From assembly GCA_902805555.1 (NCBI GenBank), contig CADCSY010000007.1:1-34438 (forward strand): a stretch of 34,438 bases of DNA, written 5' to 3'. How positions within the stretch are numbered: position 1 is the stretch's first letter; every line of letters starts with the position of its first letter. The notes beneath the pieces are model-generated. The model was not told the DNA's origin. It searched no databases and saw only the letters and a list, made by a program, of their open reading frames with translations. The position numbers and the translations under genes were made by a program. The DNA comes from an uncultured Acidimicrobiales bacterium (GTDB lineage Bacteria; Actinomycetota; Acidimicrobiia; Acidimicrobiales; CADCSY01). This document shows, piece by piece, positions 7,048 through 14,328 of the stretch.

Positions 7048-7707
7048 ACCTCATCCGAAGCCACACGGCCCGGTCGGTGGGCCGGGGTCCCGGCGGCCGA
7101 GCGCGTCACGGAACGGCGGACGCTGCTGCTCGACGCCGCCCTGGAGCTGCTCGGCACGGAGGGGTGGACGGGGACGACCGTCCGTGCGGTGTGCCAGGCG
7201 GCCCGGCTGAACCCCAGGTACTTCTACGAGTCGTTCGAGGACCTCGACGCACTCGTCGTCGCCCTCTACGACCGGCTCGTCCGAGAGCTGCGCGACGAGG
7301 TGCGCGAGGCCGTCCTCGCGGCCGGTGACGACCCGCTGGCGATGGTGCGGGCCACGGTCGAGACGACGACCCGCTACGTCGACGAGGACCGGCGCCGCGC
7401 CCGCGTGCTCTACGTGGAGGCTCTCGGCAACGAGGCGCTGAACCGTCGCCGGCTCGAGACCGGCTTCGCCATCGCCGGCTACGTCGAGGCGGACGCCACG
7501 GCGCGCCACGGCAGGGCGGCGGCGCGCGACCAGATCGGCGCCGTCACGGCCGCCGTGCTCGTGGGAGGGTTCAGCGAGCTGCTCGTGGCGTGGCTCGACG
7601 GCCGCATCCGCATCTCGCGGGAGCAGCTCGTCGACGACGCCACCGAGCTCTTCGCAGCACTGGGCGACGCAGCCACCCGCATCGCCGCCAACCGGAGGAG
7701 GACGTAG
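7042..7707 (+). CDS. TetR/AcrR family transcriptional regulator
   Basis: A 221-residue TetR-type repressor. The DNA-binding domain runs from about residue 22 to 70 (TERRTLLLDAALELLGTEGW, then TVRAVCQAARLNPRYFYESFEDLD, with the recognition helix region RLNPRYFYESF). The rest is a helical ligand domain. The only in-frame start before this domain is TTG at 7042, 8 bases after TATGGT, which fits a leaderless mRNA; an in-frame TAA at 7033 rules out anything earlier. It diverges from the monooxygenase / epoxide hydrolase / dehydrogenase operon, and two inverted operators lie between. The next gene starts on the base after its stop codon, so the two are co-expressed. The ligand may be the pathway substrate. 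Confidence 0.88.
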   Translation: MPTSSEATRPGRWAGVPAAERVTERRTLLLDAALELLGTEGWTGTTVRAVCQAARLNPRYFYESFEDLDALVVALYDRLVRELRDEVREAVLAAGDDPLAMVRATVETTTRYVDEDRRRARVLYVEALGNEALNRRRLETGFAIAGYVEADATARHGRAAARDQIGAVTAAVLVGGFSELLVAWLDGRIRISREQLVDDATELFAALGDAATRIAANRRRT

Positions 7708-8592
7708 ATGGAGGCAGCACGCTCGCTCGCAGGGGCCCTGGAGCCGGTCACCGGCCAGGTCTACTTCGCACCCGAGTGCCACGAGGCGTACCAGGCGCTC
7801 GGCTTCAACGGCTCTCCCGGGTCGTTCGGCAACGTGGCCGGCCCTGACGGGCCCGCCTACTTCTGCAGCCGCGGCTCGGTCATGGGCCAGGTGCCTGGTG
7901 AGGTGGTCGCCTCGGCGTTCGGCGTGTTCAACCCACGGGTGGTCGTGCCGGCCGTGGCCCACGGTTGGTCCCTCACCGACGCGCCGACGATCTGCGCCGC
8001 CCGGACGGAGGGGGCGACCGCCCAGCTCGTGCGCGTGCTGGGCGAGTCGCCTCCCGGCATCGATGCCGCCCGGCCGCTGCTCGAGCGGGCCGTCGCGCCG
8101 CTGCGACCGGAGGGCAAGCCGCTGTTCTCCGGGCTGCTGTCGCTCGGGCTGCCGGGCGATCCCGTCGGCGACGTGTGGCGCCTCGGCGACATGCTCCGGG
8201 AGTACCGGGGCGACGCCCATGTCGCGGCGTGGACCGCCGCAGGCTTCGACGCCGTCGAGATCGGGCTGCTCACCGAGCCGTACTGGGGCCTGCCGCTGCG
8301 CACCTACGTGCGGACCAGGGCATGGTCCGACGCCGACCTCGACGCTGCCGAGGAGCGCCTCACCTCACGTGGCCTCGTGGCCGGCGGCGGGCTGACCGAC
8401 GACGGGCGGGCGGCGCGAGAGGCCGTCGAGGTCGCGACCGACCGGATGTGCCAGCCGATCGTCGACGCCCTCGGCGACGACATCGCCACGCTGGTCGACG
8501 TGCTGCTCCCCTGGGGCGCCGCCGTCAGGGGGGCCGGCGGGTACCCCTCGTCGGGACCCCACGACCTCGCCGACGCGGTCACGGCGCGCTGA
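7708..8592 (+). CDS. SCO6745-family protein
   Basis: A 294-residue protein that looks like the SCO6745 family of actinomycetes: an N-terminal LAGALEPVTGQVYFAPECHEAYQALG segment, then an AFGVFNPRVVVPAVAHGW segment, and a C-terminal winged-helix-like part (LDAAEERLTSRGLVAGGGLTDDGRAAREAVE, residues about 213-245) followed by a helical tail. The family has no firmly known reaction; SalK in salinomycin clusters is a distant relative. There is no signal peptide or membrane segment. The ATG follows the TetR stop codon with no gap, so it belongs to the same transcript and may sense or handle the same compound as the divergent oxidation operon. Confidence 0.75.
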   Translation: MEAARSLAGALEPVTGQVYFAPECHEAYQALGFNGSPGSFGNVAGPDGPAYFCSRGSVMGQVPGEVVASAFGVFNPRVVVPAVAHGWSLTDAPTICAARTEGATAQLVRVLGESPPGIDAARPLLERAVAPLRPEGKPLFSGLLSLGLPGDPVGDVWRLGDMLREYRGDAHVAAWTAAGFDAVEIGLLTEPYWGLPLRTYVRTRAWSDADLDAAEERLTSRGLVAGGGLTDDGRAAREAVEVATDRMCQPIVDALGDDIATLVDVLLPWGAAVRGAGGYPSSGPHDLADAVTAR

Positions 8593-8632
8593 CGGGGCGA
8601 GCCACCCACCGGGTCGTGCGGTCGTCGGTCGA

Positions 8633-8651
8633 GACCGGCACCTACCCGGTC
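8633..8651. terminator. Hairpin between convergent genes
   Basis: GACCGG at 8633-8638 pairs with CCGGTC at 8646-8651 around a 7-base loop. It lies between the SCO6745-family gene (stop 8592, plus strand) and the truncated HAD gene (minus strand); the stop codon of the latter is in the loop. No T-run follows, so termination is tentative. Confidence 0.4.
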
Positions 8652-9004
8652 AGGAGCGCCACCACCTCGTCGGTGCGGGTGAGGTCGGGCAGCGCCACGT
8701 CGGCGCCGCCGAGCCGCTCGACGACCTCACCCTGCTCCCGCAGCTGGGCCTCGGCGGCGGCGAGCAGCCGCTCGCACTCGGCGACGGCGAGTGGGACGAG
8801 GGTGGGGATGTCGTCGTCGGCCACCTCGGCGGCCCGGAACAGCTCGGCGATGATCTGCGGGTCGGTCTTGCCGTGCATCACCACCTCCTCGCCCGTCAGC
8901 GCTCGGCCCGCGACCTGCAGCGCCGCCTGGGTGATGGCGGCACCACCCACGCCCCCGGCGGGGACGGGCGTCCCGTCGATGTCCCACAGGAGGAGGCGGC
9001 CCAT
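8642..9004 (-). pseudogene. HAD-family hydrolase, C-terminally truncated
   Basis: A 120-residue N-terminal portion of a haloacid-dehalogenase-type phosphatase. Motif I is present as LLLWDIDGTPV (nucleophile Asp8, Asp10), followed by a cap-like helical region with HGKTDPQIIAELF. The reading frame ends at VVALLTG followed by TAG, exactly where family members continue with motif II, usually LLTGN. Motifs III and IV (the lysine and the acidic metal ligands) are missing. The DNA beyond belongs to the intact convergent SCO6745-family gene, so the missing part has been lost, not frameshifted. The start overlaps the stop of the thioesterase gene by one base (TGATG). Probably a gene remnant. Confidence 0.7.
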
Positions 9005-9417
9005 CAGCGGGGCAGCAGGATGAGCTGGGTGTTGCGGAACAGGGCCATCGTCCGCCCCGTCGCCTCGTTCGTGACGACGCAGTCCCAGACCTGGGTGGTG
9101 CGACCGGCGTGGGCCGGTGTGGCCCGTCCGTGCACGACCTCGCCCTCCCGGGCCGACGACAGGAAGTTCGCCTTGAGCTCGACGGTGGTGAACGACGACC
9201 CCTCCGGCATCCCCGGCCCCATGCCGAGGGCGCAGAGGATGTCGGCCATGCCCACGACCACCGGGGCGAAGAGGTAGCCGGTGCCGGCGATGAGGGGCTC
9301 GGTGACCGTGAGCCGCCCCTCGCACCCGTCGTCCCCCCTGTGGGTGATCTCGAGCCCGAACAGGCCGGGCACCTTCGTCGCCGCCCATGCGTTGAGCTCG
9401 GCCAGCGGATCGGTCAC
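9004..9417 (-). CDS. PaaI-like hotdog-fold thioesterase
   Basis: A 137-residue protein of the hotdog-fold acyl-CoA thioesterase group (PaaI/DUF4442-like). Typical features are a long central helix region ([19 protein letters not shown]), the strand [26 protein letters not shown] and the end strands [28 protein letters not shown]. It would hydrolyse an acyl-CoA thioester in the cytoplasm. The GTG at 9417 is preferred because the minus-strand TACGGT box (9430-9425) ends 7 bases before it. Upstream extensions would read through the promoter of the divergent crotonase gene. It is followed by the truncated HAD gene with a 1-base overlap. Confidence 0.82.
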   Translation of the reverse strand: MTDPLAELNAWAATKVPGLFGLEITHRGDDGCEGRLTVTEPLIAGTGYLFAPVVVGMADILCALGMGPGMPEGSSFTTVELKANFLSSAREGEVVHGRATPAHAGRTTQVWDCVVTNEATGRTMALFRNTQLILLPR

Positions 9418-9423
9418 GAAGCG

Positions 9424-9435
9424 CACCGTACGGTG
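9424..9435. promoter_or_regulatory. Palindrome with two overlapping divergent -10 boxes
   Basis: CACCGTACGGTG is a perfect 12-bp palindrome in the 23-base gap between two divergent genes. It holds TACGGT on the plus strand (9429-9434), 6 bases before the GTG at 9441, and TACGGT on the minus strand (9430-9425), 7 bases before the GTG at 9417. The two -10 boxes share two base pairs. Confidence 0.65.
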
Positions 9436-9440
9436 TCGGC

Positions 9441-10244
9441 GTGGACCGGTACTCGGCGTTTCCGCACCTCGCCTTCGACGAGCCCGCGGCACACGTGCTG
9501 CGCATCACGCTCGACGGGCCCGGCCTGAACGCCGTCGGCCCGGAGGCCCACCGTGAGCTGGCCGACGTGTGGCTGGCCGTCGACCGGGACCCCGACGTGC
9601 ACGTGGCGCTGATCCGTGGCGCGGGCAGGGGGTTCAGCGCCGGCGGCTCCTTCGAGCTGCTCGACCGGCTCATGAACGACGACGCCGCCCGGCTGCGGAC
9701 GATGCGCGAGGCGAGGGACCTCGTGTTCAACATCATCCAGTGCTCGAAGCCGATCGTCAGCGCCGTGCACGGCCCGGCGGTCGGGGCCGGGCTCGTGGCG
9801 GCGATCCTCGCCGACGTGTCGGTGGTCGGGCGCAGCGCCCGCATCATCGACGGGCACACCCGCCTCGGCGTCGCCGCCGGCGACCACGCCGCCATCTGCT
9901 GGCCGCTGCTCTGCGGCATGGCCAAGGCGAAGTACCTCCTCCTCACGTGCGACCCGCTCACCGGGGAGGAGGCCGAGCGCATCGGCCTCGTCTCACTGTG
10001 CGTCGACGACGACCAGGTGCAGGACCGCGCCCTCGAGGTCGCCACCCAGCTCGCCACCGGCGCCCAGCAGGCGATCCGGTGGACGAAGCAGACGCTGAAC
10101 CACTGGTACCGGCAGCAGGCGGCGATCCTCGACGCCTCGCTCGCCTACGAGATGCTCGGGTTCGCCGGCCCCGACGCCCGCGAGGGCCTGGCGTCCCACA
10201 CCGACAAGCGCGACCCGACCTTCGGCGGACCGACCGAGCGGTGA
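9441..10244 (+). CDS. Enoyl-CoA hydratase/isomerase family protein
   Basis: A 267-residue crotonase-fold protein. The oxyanion-hole segments are [13 protein letters not shown] (about 62-74) and [16 protein letters not shown] (about 107-122). The usual hydratase glutamates are not present: the first position reads GAGLVAA, and the second region reads [19 protein letters not shown], where Asp148 may act instead. This TRLGVAAGD...WP...KAKYLLL pattern is common in a distinct actinobacterial and proteobacterial subgroup of uncertain substrate. The GTG start is 6 bases after TACGGT, pointing to leaderless translation. It diverges from a thioesterase gene and shares its promoter palindrome. A CoA-ester lyase or isomerase role is likely; the exact reaction is not. 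Confidence 0.87.
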   Translation: MDRYSAFPHLAFDEPAAHVLRITLDGPGLNAVGPEAHRELADVWLAVDRDPDVHVALIRGAGRGFSAGGSFELLDRLMNDDAARLRTMREARDLVFNIIQCSKPIVSAVHGPAVGAGLVAAILADVSVVGRSARIIDGHTRLGVAAGDHAAICWPLLCGMAKAKYLLLTCDPLTGEEAERIGLVSLCVDDDQVQDRALEVATQLATGAQQAIRWTKQTLNHWYRQQAAILDASLAYEMLGFAGPDAREGLASHTDKRDPTFGGPTER

Positions 10245-10266
10245 CGGTCGGCCCGGCCGGACCCAA

Positions 10267-10281
10267 CGCCGCTTCGCGGCG
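10267..10281. terminator. Hairpin between convergent crotonase and ccm operon
   Basis: CGCCGC-TTC-GCGGCG forms a perfect 6-bp stem with a 3-base loop. It lies in the 40-base space between the crotonase stop (10244, plus strand) and the end of the ccm operon (10285, minus strand), so it could serve both directions. There is no T-run. Confidence 0.55.
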
Positions 10282-10284
10282 CCG

Positions 10285-11088
10285 TCATCCGGTGGGTGGC
10301 TGGGAGGTCGCCGGCGGGGGGGCCGTGGTCGACGGGACGGCCTCGCCGAGGAAGGACTCGATGTCCTGGCGGAGCCGGGGCGGCGGGTCGGCCGCCAGGG
10401 CCTGGCGCAGGGTCGCCTGCGCTGCCTCGGCATCCCCCTCGAGGCGCTGGATGAGGCCGAGGTAGAACAGCGGCCTCGGGTTGCCGGGGTCCACGGCCAG
10501 GGCCTGCTCCACGGACTCCCGCCCGCTCACCAGCAGGTCGGGCAGGCCTGCCGCCTCGCTCAGGGAGGCGAGGAGCAGCCCTCGCTCGGAGAGCGCCTCG
10601 ACGTTCTGGGGGTCGTCCTCGAGCACCCCGTCGTAGAGGTCCAGCGCACCCTGGACGTCCCCGCTCCGAGCGAGCGCCGACGCCTCCTCGAGGCGGTCGT
10701 CGGTGAGGTCGCGCACCTCGCCGCTCCCGAACGTGCCCGGTTCCCGGCTCCCCGACGCGGTGGAGACGGCCACGCCGGCGGCCACGGCGACGACGGCCAC
10801 CCCGATCCCTGCGATGACGAGGCGCCCGCGGGGGGTGGGGGGACGAGCTGCCACAGACGCTCGGCGCCCCTCGATGGCCCGGACGACGTCGGCCGCCCGC
10901 CTCGTGGTGTCGTCCCGCAGCGCCTCGTAGTCGGCGTCGCTCAGGTCGCCGGCCTCGTGCTCCCGGTCGAGGTCGTCGAGGGAGCGCAGGAGGAGGTCCC
11001 GCTCCTGCTCGAGGTCGGCCAGCGCGTCGGGGTCGAGCCGCCGGGTGGCGCCAGCTCGGGCCCCGCCCGGGCCCGCTGGTGACGCCAC
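10285..11088 (-). CDS. ccmI: CcmI-like TPR protein of the cytochrome c maturation operon
   Basis: A 267-residue protein with a CcmI-like plan. The first part (about 20-75) is a charged helical region, LEQERDLLLRSLDDLDREHEAGDLSDADY..., like the segment after the first helix of CcmI. One membrane segment follows (about 89-110, LVIAGIGVAVVAVAAGVAV). Then come tetratricopeptide repeats (about 126-240; e.g. ALDLYDGVLEDDPQNVEAL and PRPLFYLGLIQRLEGDAEAA) on the outer side, and a proline/threonine tail. CcmI holds apocytochrome c for CcmF/CcmH. The GTG at 11088 lies 2 bases after the ccmH stop. The name rests mainly on operon position and layout; TPR proteins diverge strongly. Confidence 0.7.
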   Translation of the reverse strand: MASPAGPGGARAGATRRLDPDALADLEQERDLLLRSLDDLDREHEAGDLSDADYEALRDDTTRRAADVVRAIEGRRASVAARPPTPRGRLVIAGIGVAVVAVAAGVAVSTASGSREPGTFGSGEVRDLTDDRLEEASALARSGDVQGALDLYDGVLEDDPQNVEALSERGLLLASLSEAAGLPDLLVSGRESVEQALAVDPGNPRPLFYLGLIQRLEGDAEAAQATLRQALAADPPPRLRQDIESFLGEAVPSTTAPPPATSQPPTG

Positions 11089-11090
11089 CG

Positions 11091-11555
11091 TCAGGGTCCG
11101 GCCCGGCGACGGCGGCGGGCGGCGTCCACCAGGCGCCGGTCCTCCTCGGAGGGGGGTCCGGCCGTCGAGGGCCGCCACCTGCGGAAGGCGAGGGCGAGCC
11201 CGCCGGCGGCGACGACGAGGCCGGCCACCGGGAGCACCCACACGAGCCCCGCCACACCCGAGCCGGGCGGGTTGAGGAGGACCCCCTCGCCGTACGAGGA
11301 CACGAGCGCGGCCTGGACCTCCTCCTCGCTCTCGCCGGCTGCGACCCGACGGTCGATCTCCTCGCGGATCGCCACCGCCGCCGGCGCATCGCTGCTGGCC
11401 ACCGACTGCCCCTGGCACTCGGGGCAGCGGACGGTGCCGGCGATGGCCTGCGCACGCTCGGCGGACGTCTTCGGGCCGTCCGACCCCGACGAGCCGACCA
11501 CCAGGGCGACGACCACGACGAGCAGGGGAACGAGGATCGAGAGGGTGCGCTTCAC
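11091..11555 (-). CDS. ccmH: CcmH, cytochrome c-type biogenesis thiol-disulfide protein
   Basis: A 154-residue CcmH/CycL/NrfF-type protein. A membrane or signal segment lies at about 5-21 (LSILVPLLVVVVALVVG). The diagnostic VRCPECQGQSVASSDAPAA contains the redox pair Cys44 and Cys47; the family consensus is LRCPxCQxxs. Then come the helical EIDRRVAAGESEEEVQAALVSSYGEGVLLNPP and a second membrane segment (about 100-124). It keeps apocytochrome c cysteines reduced, working with CcmG and CcmF outside the membrane. The GTG overlaps the stop of a 32-residue ORF (GTGA), and ccmI follows after 2 bases. Confidence 0.93.
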   Translation of the reverse strand: MKRTLSILVPLLVVVVALVVGSSGSDGPKTSAERAQAIAGTVRCPECQGQSVASSDAPAAVAIREEIDRRVAAGESEEEVQAALVSSYGEGVLLNPPGSGVAGLVWVLPVAGLVVAAGGLALAFRRWRPSTAGPPSEEDRRLVDAARRRRRAGP

Positions 11556-11650
11556 GCGCCGGCCCCGCTCTTCACCACGGCCTCCCGCTCGGTCCTCGCG
11601 GTCGCGGTGGCCGCGACCGCCACTGGCACGGGGACGGCCCGGTCCGTCAC
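11552..11650 (-). CDS. Micro-ORF bridging ccmG and ccmH (32 aa)
   Basis: A 32-codon frame that closes the only sizeable gap of the ccm operon. Its GTG overlaps the ccmG stop (GTGA, 11650-11647), and its TGA overlaps the ccmH start (GTGA, 11555-11552). By hand count 31 of 32 third positions are G or C, against 25 first and 21 second positions, the bias of a translated high-GC frame. The peptide (VTDRAVPVPVAVAATATARTE...) is alanine/valine-rich, but its hydrophobic run is probably too short and proline-interrupted for a firm membrane call. No family is recognised. Confidence 0.45.
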   Translation of the reverse strand: MTDRAVPVPVAVAATATARTEREAVVKSGAGA

Positions 11651-12282
11651 GAGTCCGTGGCCGGGCCGGCCTGGGCCCGGCCGAGCAGGTCCTCGAGCCC
11701 CTGGGCGGTGATCCCGCCGACGATCTTCGACACGACGAAGCCAGCCGGGTCGACCAGGTAGGACTCGGGCACGCCGGTCACGCCCCATGACGGGACGATG
11801 CCCGAGGTGTCGTCGATGACCGGCCAGTCGCCGCCACGCTCCTCGAAGAACTGCTCGACGTCGCCCGCCTCGTCGCTGAACACCACGCTGACGACCCGGG
11901 CGTCTCCTGCCGCCTGGTGGGCGGCGTCGAAGCGGACGAGGTCGGGGTGCTCGCGCCGGCAGGGCTCGCACCAGGTCGCGAAGAAGTTGACGACGACGAA
12001 CCGCCCCCGCTCGTCGTCGAGGTCGAAGCTCTCACCGGTCAGCAGGGAGGCACCGGCCAGCTCCGGTGCCCGCTCACCGAGGAGCGGGCTGTCCCCCAGG
12101 CGGGACGTGGCGGGCTCACCGGTGGCGAGGATGGCGATGAACGCCGCGAGCACCACCCCCACGGCCGTCGCGGTGAGCAGCGCCGTGCGCCCACGCCGGG
12201 GCCGCAGGACGTCGTCGTCGAGCGCGTCGCGGTCGGCGTCGTCGGACGTCGGTCGCCCGTCCTCGGCCTGGTCGACCGCCAC
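11647..12282 (-). CDS. ccmG: CcmG/DsbE-type thioredoxin-like protein
   Basis: A 211-residue membrane-anchored thioredoxin. An acidic cytoplasmic tail (1-30) precedes one membrane segment (about 33-53, ALLTATAVGVVLAAFIAIL). The extracytoplasmic thioredoxin fold has the active site FFATWCEPC (Cys105, Cys108) and the cis-proline loop GVTGVPESYLVD (Pro162). CcmG passes reducing power to CcmH/apocytochrome c so that heme can attach to CxxCH. The GTG at 12282 directly follows the ccmF stop (TGAGTG), and its stop overlaps a 32-residue ORF. The long acidic tail is more extended than in proteobacterial CcmG. Confidence 0.92.
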   Translation of the reverse strand: MAVDQAEDGRPTSDDADRDALDDDVLRPRRGRTALLTATAVGVVLAAFIAILATGEPATSRLGDSPLLGERAPELAGASLLTGESFDLDDERGRFVVVNFFATWCEPCRREHPDLVRFDAAHQAAGDARVVSVVFSDEAGDVEQFFEERGGDWPVIDDTSGIVPSWGVTGVPESYLVDPAGFVVSKIVGGITAQGLEDLLGRAQAGPATDS

Positions 12283-14328
12283 TCAGCCCACCCCCGAGGG
12301 CACGGGCACGTCGTCCCGCCCGGCCTCGCCGTCCTCCATCCGAGCCACGTCTGCGGCCGGCAGCCGCCCGCCCTCGGCCGACGGCACCGGGTCGTCCTCC
12401 CGCCGGCGGCGGGAGGTCGGCCAGGCGGCGAGGAGCGTGCCGAAGCCCATGATCCCCCCGCCGACCCAGAGCCAGGAGGCGAGGGGCTCGATGATGACGC
12501 CGAGCACGACGGGCCCGCCCTCTCGCTCCGGCGCGGCGACCAGGGTGAGGTAGACGTCCTCCGTTGCGCCCACCCGCACGGACGGGGTGCCGATCGTCTG
12601 CGTGGCGTTCGGGAACTGGTTGAGGGCCGGCTCGTAGACCTGGCCGCCGTCCACCCGCACCCGTGCGCTCACCAGCGTGCGCTGGGGCGACACGTCCTCG
12701 GGGTTCATGCCCTCGTAGGTGACGGTGTGGCCGGCGACGGTGGCCGAGTCCCCCTCGGCCAGGGTGTAGGTGGCGCTCGTCGTGTACGACGAAGCCGCGG
12801 TGAAGGCCACGGCCACGACGACGACCCCGAGGTGCACGATCATCCCGCCGTTCGACCGCCCGACGAAGGCGCGGAGGGGCGATGCGCCCTGGCGGCGGGC
12901 GGCGCCCACGGCGAGGGCCAGCTGGCGGACGGCGGCCGCGGCTGCGAACCCCCCGAGGGCGAAGGCGACGAGGGGGGAGATGCCCCTGGCGCCGATGGCG
13001 ACGGCCCCGACCAGCGTGGCCACGCCGGCCCAGGTCGGCCACCTGAGGCGGTCCCAGAGCAGCTCACCCGAGGCCTTGCGCCACGGCAGGGCGGGGGCGA
13101 CGGCCATGAGGAACAGCAGGGCGAGGCCGATGGGGGCCGTCATCCGGTTGAAGTAGGGGGTCCCGACCGAGATCCGCTCGTCGTTCACGGCCTCGACCAC
13201 GAGCGGGAACACCGTGCCGAGCAGCACCACGAAGGCGAAGGCCGCGAAGAGCAGGTTGTTGAGGAGGAACGCCCCCTCCCGGGACACCGGCGAGTCGATG
13301 CTGCCGGGCGAGCGCAGCCGGTCGCCGCGCCAGCCGATCAGGCCGACCGTCACCACCACCGTGGCTGCGAAGGCGACCAGCAGCCACATCCCGATGGGCG
13401 ACTCCGTGAAGCTGTGCACGCTGTCGAGCACGCCGGAACGGGTGAGGAACGTCCCGAGGATCGTCAGGCTGAACGTGGAGAGCAGCAGCGACAGGTTCCA
13501 GACCCGCAGCATCCCGCGCCGCTCCTGGACCATGACCGAGTGCAGGTAGGCGGTGCCGGTGAGCCACGGCAGGAACGAGGCGTTCTCCACCGGGTCCCAC
13601 GCCCAGAAGCCGCCCCACCCGAGCACCTCGTAGGACCACCAGGAGCCGAGGCCGATCCCGATCGTGAGGAACCCCCACGCCAGGAGCGTCCACCGCCGGG
13701 TTGCCGCCAGCCAGCCCTCGCCGAGCCGCCCGGTGACCAGCGCCGCCACCGCGAACGCGAACGGGACGGTGAAGCCCACGTAGCCGAGGTAGAGCATCGG
13801 CGGGTGGATCGCCATGAGCGGGTGGTTCTGGAGCAGCGGGTTGGGGCCGGGACCGTCGGTGGGGATGGCGCCGGCGACGGTCGTGAAGGGGTTGGCCGGG
13901 CCCACCAGGAGCATGAAGAAGAAGGCGCACACGACGAGCATCACGAGGCTCGCCCAGCCGACCAGGGGGTCGGTGAGGCGGGTCCGGAACTTCACCACGA
14001 CGCCGACGGTGAACCCGGCCAGGATCAGCGCCCACAGGATGATCGAGCCCTCGAGGGCCGCCCACAGGGTGGCGACGTTGTAGAGCGCGGGGGTGGCCGT
14101 GCTCCCGTTGTCGGCCACGTACTGGAGCGAGAAGTCCCGGGTGATGAGGGCTCGCTCCATGGCGACGGTGGCGAGGACCGCGCCGCCGAGCACGAGCCAG
14201 GCGTAGGAGCGGCCGACCCGCAGGAGCTTCGGCCGCCGCGAGCGCAGGCCCACCGCGAGTGTGACCACGCCGAGCAGCGACGCGGCGAGCCCGAGGGCGA
14301 CGCCGGCGGTGCCGAGGGCGGCGTTCAC
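12283..14328 (-). CDS. ccmF: CcmF, heme lyase subunit
   Basis: A 681-residue polytopic membrane protein, the core of the heme ligation complex with CcmH/CcmI. The tryptophan-rich WWD motif is clear (EVLGWGGFWAWDPVENASF), followed by LPWLTGTAYLHSVMVQE as in the family, and QNHPLMAIHPPMLYLGYVGF with conserved histidines. About fifteen hydrophobic segments are spread over the protein, and a C-terminal extracytoplasmic stretch (from about 515) is rich in beta strands. The GTG at 14328 overlaps the ccmE stop (GTGA). Length is typical of CcmF (about 650-690). Heme from holo-CcmE is transferred here to apocytochrome c. Confidence 0.96.
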   Translation of the reverse strand: MNAALGTAGVALGLAASLLGVVTLAVGLRSRRPKLLRVGRSYAWLVLGGAVLATVAMERALITRDFSLQYVADNGSTATPALYNVATLWAALEGSIILWALILAGFTVGVVVKFRTRLTDPLVGWASLVMLVVCAFFFMLLVGPANPFTTVAGAIPTDGPGPNPLLQNHPLMAIHPPMLYLGYVGFTVPFAFAVAALVTGRLGEGWLAATRRWTLLAWGFLTIGIGLGSWWSYEVLGWGGFWAWDPVENASFLPWLTGTAYLHSVMVQERRGMLRVWNLSLLLSTFSLTILGTFLTRSGVLDSVHSFTESPIGMWLLVAFAATVVVTVGLIGWRGDRLRSPGSIDSPVSREGAFLLNNLLFAAFAFVVLLGTVFPLVVEAVNDERISVGTPYFNRMTAPIGLALLFLMAVAPALPWRKASGELLWDRLRWPTWAGVATLVGAVAIGARGISPLVAFALGGFAAAAAVRQLALAVGAARRQGASPLRAFVGRSNGGMIVHLGVVVVAVAFTAASSYTTSATYTLAEGDSATVAGHTVTYEGMNPEDVSPQRTLVSARVRVDGGQVYEPALNQFPNATQTIGTPSVRVGATEDVYLTLVAAPEREGGPVVLGVIIEPLASWLWVGGGIMGFGTLLAAWPTSRRRREDDPVPSAEGGRLPAADVARMEDGEAGRDDVPVPSGVG

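Noticed and set aside
5526..7328. A 600-codon open frame on the plus strand across the monooxygenase and TetR genes
   Set aside because: It is antisense to the flavoprotein with its clear FAD motifs, and out of frame with the TetR domain.
8593..9004. Frameshift in the HAD gene that could restore a full-length protein
   Set aside because: No downstream frame on the minus strand carries motifs III or IV. The region is occupied by the intact SCO6745-family gene on the other strand.
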